From Oscillospiraceae bacterium (GTDB lineage: Bacteria > Bacillota > Clostridia > Saccharofermentanales > Saccharofermentanaceae): a stretch of DNA of 6,480 nt. Position 1 is the stretch's first letter, and every line of letters begins with the position of its first letter. The position numbers and the translations under genes are program-made. The notes beneath the pieces are model-generated. The model was not told the origin of the DNA. It saw nothing but the letters and a program-made list of their open reading frames with translations, and ran no database searches. The stretch is from positions 1 to 6,480 of the forward strand of contig CADBNJ010000149.1 of assembly GCA_902795955.1 (NCBI GenBank). Direction: 5' to 3'. This document shows positions 1 to 6,256 of the stretch, piece after piece.

Positions 1-2373
1 AAGCAGAGTATCTACAAGTTCCGCAATGCTGATCCGAGTCTGTTTATCCAAAGACTTAATGATCCCGGCAAAGGCAGCATCAGATTCCTGAGGGGCAATC
101 ACAGAAGCAGCTGTGAAGTGGTGGATTTTGTTAACTTTGTCTTCAGGCAGGTGATGACGAAGGAAGGCGCTGAGATCGAATATAACGAAGACCAGGAACT
201 GGTATGGTCAGAGCACACAGGTCACTCGCCGAAGCCGAGACTTGTGGTCGTTAACAGATCCGCCGAATTTCTGAGATCCGGTAACAGGGAGAGGATCGAG
301 TCGGATGATGAAGAGGAGAATACTTCTGACGGACAGCGTCTGAATCTCGCACTTTGTTACGGGGTGCTGGGAGAAGTCAGAAGATACCTAGACACTGAAG
401 GTCACAGCCGTAAGGACATTAAGATCCTTACCCGCAACGGCAGCAAGGGTCAGATGTTATCCGATTTCCTTAATCTTCACGGTATCCCGACGGTGTCCGA
501 CAACAAGTCGCTTGTATTTGAAGATATGGACATTCAGAGCATTATTAATCTTATCATTGTTCTCGGGAACGAATACCGTGATGAATACCTTATGTCAATT
601 ATGCTCAGGAATTTCCGTTTCACGAATTTCACACTCGACGAACTGGCGCAGATCAATGCCTTTATCAAGACAGAGCACAGTGACTATATGAGAGTCAATC
701 TGATGTCCAGGATAAGGAAGTATTGTGATGCTGCACCTGATTCGGAACTGAAGATCAGACTGGAGAACTTTACGGCTGTACTGGACGATATGAGGATGTC
801 TTGCAGGATAAGCGATATCGATGACATGGTTGACATGATATATGAGGAGACGGGGATAAGAGCCAACATCATTTCCGAAGATAATCACGGTGTTAAGAAG
901 CTCGATATCCTTAAGGATTGGCTGTCAAAGACGTTCAAGAGATACGGAACCGACATAGGAACTATTGCGTCGAAGCTTGAGGAGATCAAGATCAAGATCA
1001 GCGGCAATATCAAGTATGAAGGGAATGTACAGGAAGAAGATGCGGTGCGCTGCATGAGCATACACGGAAGTAAGGGGCTTGAAGCGCCGTTTGTGATATT
1101 TGCTTTCGACGATATGGGAGAGAGGAATGAGACGAGTTCGGGAATCACACTCGATAAGAAGGCGGGATTCGTGGTAGATGATTACGATATGGATAATATA
1201 TCGCTTTCTGTCTCTGCATCCAGGATAATGTATAACCGTGACAGGAAGATAGCAGAGAATGCCGAAGCAATGCGCCTTTTGTATGTCGCCCTTACACGCG
1301 CCGAACAGGAATTGAGCATGGTGACGGTAGCCGACTATGGAGACAACAAAGTTACTTATCTTAATCAGGCAGCCGCTGCTGCATCAAGATACGGCGGCAG
1401 CAGATTCTCGAGAGAGTACTGGCTTAACGGCAATAAAAGAGTGGGATTCATACTTATGTCTGCTCTGTTCAGAGCCTCCTGTGCATCTTCTTTGCGGCAG
1501 ATCATGGGAGAAGGATTCGCGGCACCTGAATACATTGAAGATTATGACGGATTTGAAGTCATAACCTTAGACAATGATGAACTGGAAGGTATATTTGCCG
1601 ATAATCCCTATGCGGATGAACAGGGGACAGAAGATTCCGGGGAACAGACGTCCGGCACTGATACTGATCATAGCCGTTCATACGGTGCATATCCCTATGA
1701 CAGGAGCATTAAGATACCGTTCAAGGTTGCCGTAACGGGGATCAACGATTGGAATATCTCCACATCTACCCACGTTGACCTTTATGTCAGGGATAAGGAA
1801 GAGTATATTGACAAGCTGTCGGGCAAGGTAACTGCAGCGGGTAAGGGAACGATAGTCCACCTCATAATGCAGTGGGCTGATCCTGCCAGGTATAAGGCAG
1901 GCAGTGATGAATTGATCTCTAATGTCCGGGAACTGGCCGGAGAAGGCGTATTTGCCGGTTACGATACTGATGATGTCATCAAGGTGGCTTCTGAATTCGC
2001 TGACGGAATATGTGAATTTGCCTATACACCGGCCGGAGCCGCTTTGAACAAAGCCGACATGGACGGAAGAGCGGAATATGAGAAGCCTGTCGTGTTTGCG
2101 CTTCCTGCCTATGAGGGTGCCTCTCCTGATGATTTTGTCCTGGTGCAGGGTATTATCGACGCAGTCTATTATGAGGATGACGGTGCTGTCGTTATTGACT
2201 ATAAGACTGATAATTACGGTGACATTATCGAATCTGAGGTGATCAGGAAGGCAAATGAACTTCACTCTTTCCAGATCGGATGTTATGCAGCTTCACTTGA
2301 AGCATCTGGCATAAGTGTCAGGAAGAAGTACCTTTATCTTGTGAGATACGGCCTGCTGGTCGAGGTAAAGTGA
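1..2373 (+). CDS. addA: ATP-dependent helicase/nuclease subunit A (AddA), 5'-truncated by window edge
   Basis: Large subunit of the AddAB (RexAB) helicase-nuclease, which processes double-strand DNA ends for RecA-dependent recombination. The frame is open from base 1, giving 790 codons before TGA. AddA is usually about 1150-1250 residues, so roughly 400 N-terminal residues, including Walker A, lie off the left edge. A GTG at 118 is not the true start, because clear helicase motifs precede it. Visible in order: motif III-like KQSIYKFRNADPSLF (codons 1-15); motif IV LRGNHRSS (30-37), followed by an AddA-typical VDFVNFVF stretch; motif V VRCMSIHGSKGLE (1045-1083); motif VI MRLLYVALTRA with its arginine finger (1270-1302). 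The RecB-family PD-(D/E)XK nuclease follows: GKGTIVH (His at 1858-1860), GIID (Asp at 2158-2160), DYKTD (Asp 2197-2199, Lys 2203-2205) and the Q..CY motif (Gln 2272-2274). All nuclease residues are present, so the enzyme looks active. A probably disordered acidic linker (about 1600-1710) joins helicase and nuclease. addB would be expected upstream. Confidence 0.95.
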   Translation, partial: KQSIYKFRNADPSLFIQRLNDPGKGSIRFLRGNHRSSCEVVDFVNFVFRQVMTKEGAEIEYNEDQELVWSEHTGHSPKPRLVVVNRSAEFLRSGNRERIESDDEEENTSDGQRLNLALCYGVLGEVRRYLDTEGHSRKDIKILTRNGSKGQMLSDFLNLHGIPTVSDNKSLVFEDMDIQSIINLIIVLGNEYRDEYLMSIMLRNFRFTNFTLDELAQINAFIKTEHSDYMRVNLMSRIRKYCDAAPDSELKIRLENFTAVLDDMRMSCRISDIDDMVDMIYEETGIRANIISEDNHGVKKLDILKDWLSKTFKRYGTDIGTIASKLEEIKIKISGNIKYEGNVQEEDAVRCMSIHGSKGLEAPFVIFAFDDMGERNETSSGITLDKKAGFVVDDYDMDNISLSVSASRIMYNRDRKIAENAEAMRLLYVALTRAEQELSMVTVADYGDNKVTYLNQAAAAASRYGGSRFSREYWLNGNKRVGFILMSALFRASCASSLRQIMGEGFAAPEYIEDYDGFEVITLDNDELEGIFADNPYADEQGTEDSGEQTSGTDTDHSRSYGAYPYDRSIKIPFKVAVTGINDWNISTSTHVDLYVRDKEEYIDKLSGKVTAAGKGTIVHLIMQWADPARYKAGSDELISNVRELAGEGVFAGYDTDDVIKVASEFADGICEFAYTPAGAALNKADMDGRAEYEKPVVFALPAYEGASPDDFVLVQGIIDAVYYEDDGAVVIDYKTDNYGDIIESEVIRKANELHSFQIGCYAASLEASGISVRKKYLYLVRYGLLVEVK

Positions 2374-2382
2374 TCGGGAGAG

Positions 2383-2426
2383 TCAGGATGATACAGGGAC
2401 GTGCTATTTCCTGTCTCTGATCCTGA
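2383..2426. terminator. Imperfect hairpin between convergent addA and tadA, possible bidirectional terminator
   Basis: Arms TCAGGAT (2383-2389) and ATCCTGA (2420-2426) are exact reverse complements. An inner pair ACAGG (2393-2397) and CCTGT (2410-2414) extends the structure across a small asymmetric internal loop, with a 12-nt apical loop. It spans the short gap between two convergent stop codons (2373 and 2404), where a shared terminator is expected. Its right arm codes for the last residues of tadA. There is no real T-tract on either side, only TGTTCTT after the right arm on the plus strand, so intrinsic termination is doubtful. Confidence 0.3.
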
Positions 2427-2913
2427 TGTTCTTGAAGAAATCCTTCATCATCGCGGCGCACTGTTCTTCCAGTATGCCGCCTTCATATTCGACCTGATGG
2501 TTGTGACCGTGTGCCACGTTGAATATATCGTTGCACGAGCAGACGGCTCCGCTCTTGGGCTCATATGCTCCGAAATACACTTTCCTTATACGTGACTGTA
2601 TGATGGCGCCCGCACACATTGTGCACGGCTCAAGTGTTACGTACATGTCGCAGTCATTGAGCCTGAAGTCTCCAATCTTGCGGCAGGCCTTGTCTATGGC
2701 CAGGACTTCTGCATGACAGATGGCATTGCCGCGGGTGAGCCGCAGGTTATGACTCCTGACGAGGATCCTGTCATCTTTTACGATGACACAGCCTATGGGG
2801 CATTCCTGCTTGGCGATCGCTTTCTCTGCTTCCTTGATCGCCTCGAGCATGAAGCGCTCATGAATATTCGAGGGCTTAAGCCCCGGGAAAAGAGTGGAAC
2901 GTCTTGAAGACAT
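2404..2913 (-). CDS. tadA: tRNA-specific adenosine deaminase TadA
   Basis: Cytoplasmic zinc deaminase of 169 residues, a usual TadA length (about 150-170). TadA converts adenosine to inosine at wobble position 34 of tRNA-Arg(ACG). The cytidine-deaminase fold signatures are complete: CHAEVLAI, with zinc-ligand His67 and catalytic Glu69, and TLEPCTMCAGAI, with zinc ligands Cys97 and Cys100. These are followed by the TadA-type stretch RIRKVYFGAYEPKSGAV (109-124) and C-terminal GILEEQCAAMMKDFFKNIR. The substrate-loop Asn is present in HNLR (Asn56). The usual PTAHAE is NAICHAE here, resembling a clostridial subgroup. The ATG at 2911-2913 lacks a recognisable Shine-Dalgarno sequence. It follows the stop of the upstream 104-residue gene by 11 nt, so translation may be coupled. 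The only other plausible start, Met22 (2848-2850), also lacks one and would remove part of the first helix. TadA is favoured over a generic nucleoside deaminase because of the downstream motif block. Confidence 0.92.
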   Translation of the reverse strand: MSSRRSTLFPGLKPSNIHERFMLEAIKEAEKAIAKQECPIGCVIVKDDRILVRSHNLRLTRGNAICHAEVLAIDKACRKIGDFRLNDCDMYVTLEPCTMCAGAIIQSRIRKVYFGAYEPKSGAVCSCNDIFNVAHGHNHQVEYEGGILEEQCAAMMKDFFKNIRIRDRK

Positions 2914-2924
2914 AGGTATACGGT

Positions 2925-3239
2925 TTATTTGTAGATGTTGTATTCAACAAATGTGGCAGCGGCATCTGCCTGGGCAGCGAGATCATCGGGATTCTGACAG
3001 AGGATCCTGATAAGCCTGTTGCCGAGAGCACCCTCGACAGAGAGCTTCTCGACCTGCTCTTCGCCATAATGCTGTGATACAAAATCCTCGAGCTGACGGG
3101 TGTTTACGATCTCGTTGATGTAATTCATCGTCATCTGAAGATAAGCTGTCCTGAGCTCTTCTATCGAACAATCACAAGCGGGATCTGCATAATGTCTGAA
3201 CTGCTCGATCCAGTCCTTACCTGTCAAAGCGTCTATCAT
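2925..3239 (-). CDS. Hypothetical protein, 104 residues, upstream of tadA
   Basis: I do not recognise a family. The reading frame is supported by an ATG at 3237-3239 with a good Shine-Dalgarno AGAGGT (plus-strand 3247-3252) at 7-nt spacing, a promoter just upstream, and close packing with tadA 11 nt downstream. The product is acidic (about 18 Asp/Glu against 8 Lys/Arg) and looks mostly helical. It has no signal peptide or membrane segment, so it is probably a soluble cytoplasmic protein. Two cysteines sit close together at 22 and 24 (ACDCS) and a third at 81; this is too few to propose a metal site. The C-terminus is alanine-rich (AAQADAAATF) and ends in NIYK. Its position as first gene of a two-gene transcript with tadA may reflect only convenience of transcription. 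No function is proposed. Confidence 0.75.
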   Translation of the reverse strand: MIDALTGKDWIEQFRHYADPACDCSIEELRTAYLQMTMNYINEIVNTRQLEDFVSQHYGEEQVEKLSVEGALGNRLIRILCQNPDDLAAQADAAATFVEYNIYK

Positions 3240-3264
3240 AGCCGTTACCTCTCATAATCTGTTA

Positions 3265-3313
3265 TTGGCACATTGATATATCTATTATACATTAACTGCA
3301 ATTAGTGTAAAAT
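3265..3313 (+). promoter_or_regulatory. Candidate plus-strand promoter region of the ABC transporter operon
   Basis: No strong consensus is present, but two arrangements are possible. One is TTGGCA (3265-3270), 17 nt, then TACATT (3288-3293). The other is TATACA (3286-3291), 16 nt, then TAAAAT (3308-3313). In both, the candidate plus-strand elements overlap the minus-strand promoter. A weak core promoter would suit an operon that depends on an activator or is tightly controlled, but this is inference. Confidence 0.3.
3284..3311 (-). promoter_or_regulatory. Sigma-A-type promoter for the hypothetical gene and tadA
   Basis: Read on the minus strand, TTTACA (plus-strand 3306-3311, 5 of 6 to TTGACA) is followed by a 16-nt spacer and a perfect TATAAT (plus-strand 3284-3289). 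Transcription would begin near 3277, about 40 nt upstream of the ATG at 3239. The spacer holds a near-palindrome TAACTGCAATTA (3293-3304, one mismatched pair) that could bind a regulator, though this is weak evidence. Confidence 0.6.
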
Positions 3314-3327
3314 AAATTCATGAATTT
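3314..3327. promoter_or_regulatory. Perfect 14-bp palindrome in transporter leader, candidate operator
   Basis: AAATTCATGAATTT is a perfect inverted repeat with no spacer, ending 29 nt before the ATG of the ATPase gene. It lies just downstream of, or against, the candidate plus-strand promoter, where a repressor would block transcription. It lacks the central CG usual in LacI-family operators and does not resemble a cre site, so no regulator family is assigned. AT-rich sequence makes chance palindromes more likely. Confidence 0.4.
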
Positions 3328-3356
3328 TTGATTTTCATAACGAAGGAGCAGGCAGA

Positions 3357-4532
3357 ATGAAGATCGAGCTTAAGCATGTAACCAAGAAGTTCCCGAACAG
3401 AGACAGGAAGATCCATGAATTTGTAGTAGCCGTCAGTGATATGACCGTAGAGATACCCGACGGTTCGCTTGTGAGCATATTAGGACCTTCCGGATGCGGC
3501 AAGAGCACGGCGCTTAACCTCATAAGCGGACTTGAGGCACCTACAGAGGGGTGGATCTTCTTTGACGGAGAGGATGTCACTGATCTTCCTCCGGAGAAGC
3601 GCGGGATAGGAATGGTATTCCAGAGCTATGCTCTTTATCCTCACCTGACTGTAATGAAGAACATAATGTTCCCGCTGGAGAACCTCAAAGGCGATAAGAA
3701 GCTGACGAGGGCTGAGATGAAGAAGAAGGTGGAGGAAGTAGCGCGTATCGTTCAGATCGATGAACTCCTCTTCAGGAAGCCGAAGCAGATGAGCGGCGGA
3801 CAGCAGCAGCGTGTGGCTATTGCAAGAGCTCTTGTAAAGAGACCGAGAGTGCTGCTCCTTGACGAGCCGTTATCGAATCTTGATGCAAGGCTCAGGATCC
3901 AGACAAGGGAAGAGATCAGGAGGATCCAGAAGGAGACGGGGATCACTACAGTCTTCGTGACGCACGATCAGGAGGAGGCGATGAGCATCTCCGACATCAT
4001 AATAGTCATGAAGCAGGGTGTCGTATATCAGACGGGAAGGCCTCAGGATGTTTATGACAGTCCGGCAAATCTGTTTGTGGCTAAGTTCCTGGGCACTCCT
4101 CCTATCAATGTTCTCGGCGGTGAGGTCAAGGACGGTAACCTTTATGTCGGTCACGATAAAGTGCTCCCGGTAAGGCTCAAGGATAATGCAGACAGAAGGG
4201 TGTTCGTAGGCATCAGGCCGGAAGGCCTGATACTTGCAGGGGATGACGACCAATATGTGCTCCACGGCAAGGTCAAGAGCATTCAGGTCATGGGGCGCGA
4301 TAATACGATCGTTGCAAATCACCATGCGATGAGCGAAGGCACTGACCTCAGAGCCATCGTCAGCGCATCGGATGCCAGGTCGGTCGGCGACAGCGGGAAT
4401 GTGAGTTTTAAGCTTGACCCGGCGAAAGTCTTCCTTTTCGACCGTGAGGATGAGACACGTGTTGAGTTCGAATACACGGGAAGCGTTAATGAGGCAGATG
4501 AGCAGTCGGAGGAAGAACATGTTGAAGAATAA
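3357..4532 (+). CDS. ABC transporter ATP-binding protein, MsmX/UgpC/MalK type
   Basis: Energising ATPase of a CUT1-type ABC importer, working as a dimer on the inner face of the membrane. The length of 391 residues suits an ATPase with the C-terminal TOBE/MalK regulatory region. The nucleotide-binding domain is complete: Walker A GPSGCGKST (43-51), Q-loop Gln89 in VFQSYALYPH, signature MSGGQQQR (145-152, Met in place of the usual Leu), Walker B VLLLDEP (165-171), D-loop SNLD (173-176) and switch His203 in VTHDQEEA. The TOBE region carries VGIRPEG (284-290). The start ATG has AAGGAG (3343-3348) at 8-nt spacing. The end is unusual: after the family's normal FD-type ending (about 361-362) there is an acidic tail rich in Glu to residue 391, which overlaps the next gene by 14 nt. 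In many Firmicutes this ATPase is encoded away from its permeases and shared among transporters; here it leads the operon and is probably dedicated. Confidence 0.95.
   Translation: MKIELKHVTKKFPNRDRKIHEFVVAVSDMTVEIPDGSLVSILGPSGCGKSTALNLISGLEAPTEGWIFFDGEDVTDLPPEKRGIGMVFQSYALYPHLTVMKNIMFPLENLKGDKKLTRAEMKKKVEEVARIVQIDELLFRKPKQMSGGQQQRVAIARALVKRPRVLLLDEPLSNLDARLRIQTREEIRRIQKETGITTVFVTHDQEEAMSISDIIIVMKQGVVYQTGRPQDVYDSPANLFVAKFLGTPPINVLGGEVKDGNLYVGHDKVLPVRLKDNADRRVFVGIRPEGLILAGDDDQYVLHGKVKSIQVMGRDNTIVANHHAMSEGTDLRAIVSASDARSVGDSGNVSFKLDPAKVFLFDREDETRVEFEYTGSVNEADEQSEEEHVEE
4212..4231 (+). other. Perfect 8-bp stem hairpin with GGAA loop inside the ATPase gene
   Basis: ATCAGGCC (4212-4219) and GGCCTGAT (4224-4231) are exact reverse complements around the GNRA-type loop GGAA. 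It encodes the conserved TOBE stretch IRPEGLI, so protein constraint may explain part of it. No T-tract follows, so it is not a terminator. A role in mRNA stability or translation rate is possible but unsupported. Confidence 0.4.
4508..4512 (+). promoter_or_regulatory. Ribosome binding site that sets the start of the first permease gene
   Basis: GGAGG lies 6 nt upstream of ATG 4519-4521. This decides for the 4519 start over in-frame upstream ATGs such as 4414, which would prepend about 35 charged residues before the first membrane helix. The site is inside the Glu-rich 3' end of the ATPase gene. Confidence 0.8.
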
Positions 4533-5415
4533 TAACAAGGCGTGGCTCTACCTGCTGCCGGCAATCGTATTCCTCGGCGTATTTATGGTATATCCGCTGT
4601 TCGACGTTTTGATATATTCGTTTGAGGAAGGATACAATTTCACATCGCAGACATACCACGGGATCGGATTCTATAACTATTCATATGTGCTTCGCGATCC
4701 GTATTTCCTTCAGGCGGTCAAGAACACTTTTATCCTGGTTATAATAACGGTGCCGCTGTCGACGGGAATAGCGCTTCTTATCGCGCTCGCGCTCAATTCG
4801 ATAAAGCGGCTTAAGGATCTCTTCCACACGGTGTTCTTCCTGCCCTATGTAACGAACACTCTGGCAGTAGGTCTCGTGTTCATGATCATGTTCAAGAAGA
4901 CACCGTATTCGGACGGATTCATCAACGTGCTGATAAAGGCATTTGGCGGCAATGCGGTTGATTTCATCGACGGTCCTTACTGGGCGAAGATGTTCGTCAT
5001 GTGCCTTTATACGATCTGGATAGTTATGCCTTTTAAGATACTTATATTGACGTCTGCGCTGGCGTCTGTAGATGACACATACTACAAGGCGGCCAAGATA
5101 GACGGAACGGGCAGGCTCAGGATGTTTACAAAGATCACGCTCCCTATGATCTCGCCTATGTTATTCTACCTTGTGATAACCGGATTCATCGGGGCTTTCA
5201 AGGCATACAGCGATGAGGTTGCCATATTCGGAACTGATCTTAATTCAGCCGGGATGAATACGATCGTTGGATATGTGTATGATATGCTCTACGGGAACTC
5301 CGGAGGATATCCGTCATATGCTTCTGCTGCGGCGCTCATACTGTTTGTTATCGTATTCACCATTACTGTGATCAACCTTATGATCAGCAGGAAAGCGGTT
5401 GTGGAAACGAGGTGA
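4519..5415 (+). CDS. ABC sugar transporter permease, MalF/UgpA type
   Basis: Integral membrane subunit of the importer, 298 residues, usual for the UgpA-like branch (about 290-310). It opens with the characteristic short N-terminus and helix NKAWLYLLPAIVFLGVFMVY. Six membrane segments are visible at roughly 9-31, 70-93, 104-125, 158-180, 212-231 and 270-288. The cytoplasmic EAA loop that docks on the ATPase is clear: YYKAAKIDGTG (188-198) ending in ITLP (206-209), with the invariant Gly196. The segment FFLPYVTNTLAVGLVF is typical of the family. It overlaps the ATPase gene by 14 nt and precedes the second permease by 7 nt, so translation is probably coupled. The chosen ATG is the one with a good ribosome binding site. 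Substrate is not evident; sugar or oligosaccharide is the usual case for the family. Confidence 0.93.
   Translation: MLKNNNKAWLYLLPAIVFLGVFMVYPLFDVLIYSFEEGYNFTSQTYHGIGFYNYSYVLRDPYFLQAVKNTFILVIITVPLSTGIALLIALALNSIKRLKDLFHTVFFLPYVTNTLAVGLVFMIMFKKTPYSDGFINVLIKAFGGNAVDFIDGPYWAKMFVMCLYTIWIVMPFKILILTSALASVDDTYYKAAKIDGTGRLRMFTKITLPMISPMLFYLVITGFIGAFKAYSDEVAIFGTDLNSAGMNTIVGYVYDMLYGNSGGYPSYASAAALILFVIVFTITVINLMISRKAVVETR
5409..5415 (+). promoter_or_regulatory. Ribosome binding site that sets the start of the second permease gene
   Basis: GAGGTGA overlaps the TGA stop of the first permease (5413-5415) and lies 7 nt before ATG 5423-5425. It supports that ATG over an in-frame TTG at 5399, which would start inside the upstream gene without a comparable site. 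Confidence 0.75.
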
Positions 5416-5422
5416 TGCGGAT

Positions 5423-6256
5423 ATGGTAAAGAATAAGATAATGAAGACTGTTGTTTACATTTTCCTGACCGTCTGGGCAGTTATCGTCCTGTTTCCGTTC
5501 TATTGGATGATACTTACGTCTCTCAAGGATTATGGTGTTTATAACGGGGAATTTGTCCCGTCACTTTACACAACGCAGCCTACGGCTGAGAACTATGTTA
5601 ATGCTTTCAGCCAGGTCGAGCTCGGAAGATACTTTCTGAATACATTCCTGTTCACGGTGCTTACGACGCTGGTGATGCTTGTTGTGATAGTGCTGGCAGC
5701 TTTTGCGTTCTCAAGACTGCAGTTCAGGGGCAAGAATGTGTTATTTGCACTGTTCCTTGCTCTGATGATGATACCTAACGAGCTTGTCATAATCACGAAT
5801 TACGTTACCATCACAAACTGGGATATGCGCAATACATTTACGGGACTTATCCTTCCGTCTGTGACGTCCGTATTCTACATCTACCTGCTGAAGGAGAATT
5901 TCGAGCAGATCCCGGATGAACTTTACAAGGCGGCGAAGGTCGACGGGACGTCGGATCTCGGATATCTCATGCGTGTTATGGTCCCGATATGCCAGCCGAC
6001 GATAGTTACCATCGTGATATTGAAGGTGATCGAGTGCTGGAATTCTTTCGTATGGCCCAGACTCATAACGGATGACCCGAAGTATTATCTCGTCTCCAAC
6101 GGCATACAGGAGATCCGCGAGAACGGCTTCGGCAGGGAGAATATTCCCGCAATGATGGCGGCGGTGGTCGTCATCTCCATACCGCTCATTATCCTGTTCC
6201 TGTGCTTCCGCAAGAAGATCATGGAGGGAGTATCACAGGGAGGTACAAAAGGATGA
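5423..6256 (+). CDS. ABC sugar transporter permease, MalG/UgpE type
   Basis: Second membrane subunit of the importer, 277 residues, standard for the MalG/UgpE branch (about 270-285). Membrane segments are visible at roughly 9-31, 72-96, 106-126, 139-156, 187-206 and 243-262. Family hallmarks include FPFYWMILTSLK near the N-terminus, AFAFSRLQFRGK before the third helix, and the EAA loop LYKAAKVDGTS (167-177) leading to MVPICQP (186-192). WNSFVWPR (206-213) and the terminal stretch KKIMEGVSQGGTKG, close to the family ending EGx(4-5)GxKG, complete the pattern. Its stop overlaps the next gene's start as ATGA (6253-6256), the usual arrangement for translational coupling. It pairs with the preceding permease to form the channel. 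The motifs do not separate a maltodextrin-like from a glycerol-3-phosphate-like substrate. Confidence 0.93.
   Translation: MVKNKIMKTVVYIFLTVWAVIVLFPFYWMILTSLKDYGVYNGEFVPSLYTTQPTAENYVNAFSQVELGRYFLNTFLFTVLTTLVMLVVIVLAAFAFSRLQFRGKNVLFALFLALMMIPNELVIITNYVTITNWDMRNTFTGLILPSVTSVFYIYLLKENFEQIPDELYKAAKVDGTSDLGYLMRVMVPICQPTIVTIVILKVIECWNSFVWPRLITDDPKYYLVSNGIQEIRENGFGRENIPAMMAAVVVISIPLIILFLCFRKKIMEGVSQGGTKG

Noticed and set aside
981..1013. Short ATCAAG repeats in addA
   Set aside because: They simply encode an EIKIKI stretch with favoured AAG and ATC codons; there is no repeat-element structure.
1678..2265. 195-residue open frame on the minus strand inside addA
   Set aside because: It is fully antisense to the conserved nuclease domain of AddA, has no recognisable family features and is explained as a shadow of a well-supported gene.
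2433..2447. TGAAG/CTTCA mini-hairpin near the tadA 3' end
   Set aside because: A 5-bp stem within coding sequence with no T-tract; not distinguishable from chance.
4414..4518. Extended N-terminus for the first permease from ATG 4414
   Set aside because: The extension is charged, not family-like and overlaps the ATPase gene; the ATG at 4519 has a strong ribosome binding site and gives the normal N-terminus.
3870..4538. 222-residue open frame on the minus strand inside the ATPase gene
   Set aside because: Antisense to the conserved ATPase/TOBE coding sequence; long only because of the codon bias of the real gene.
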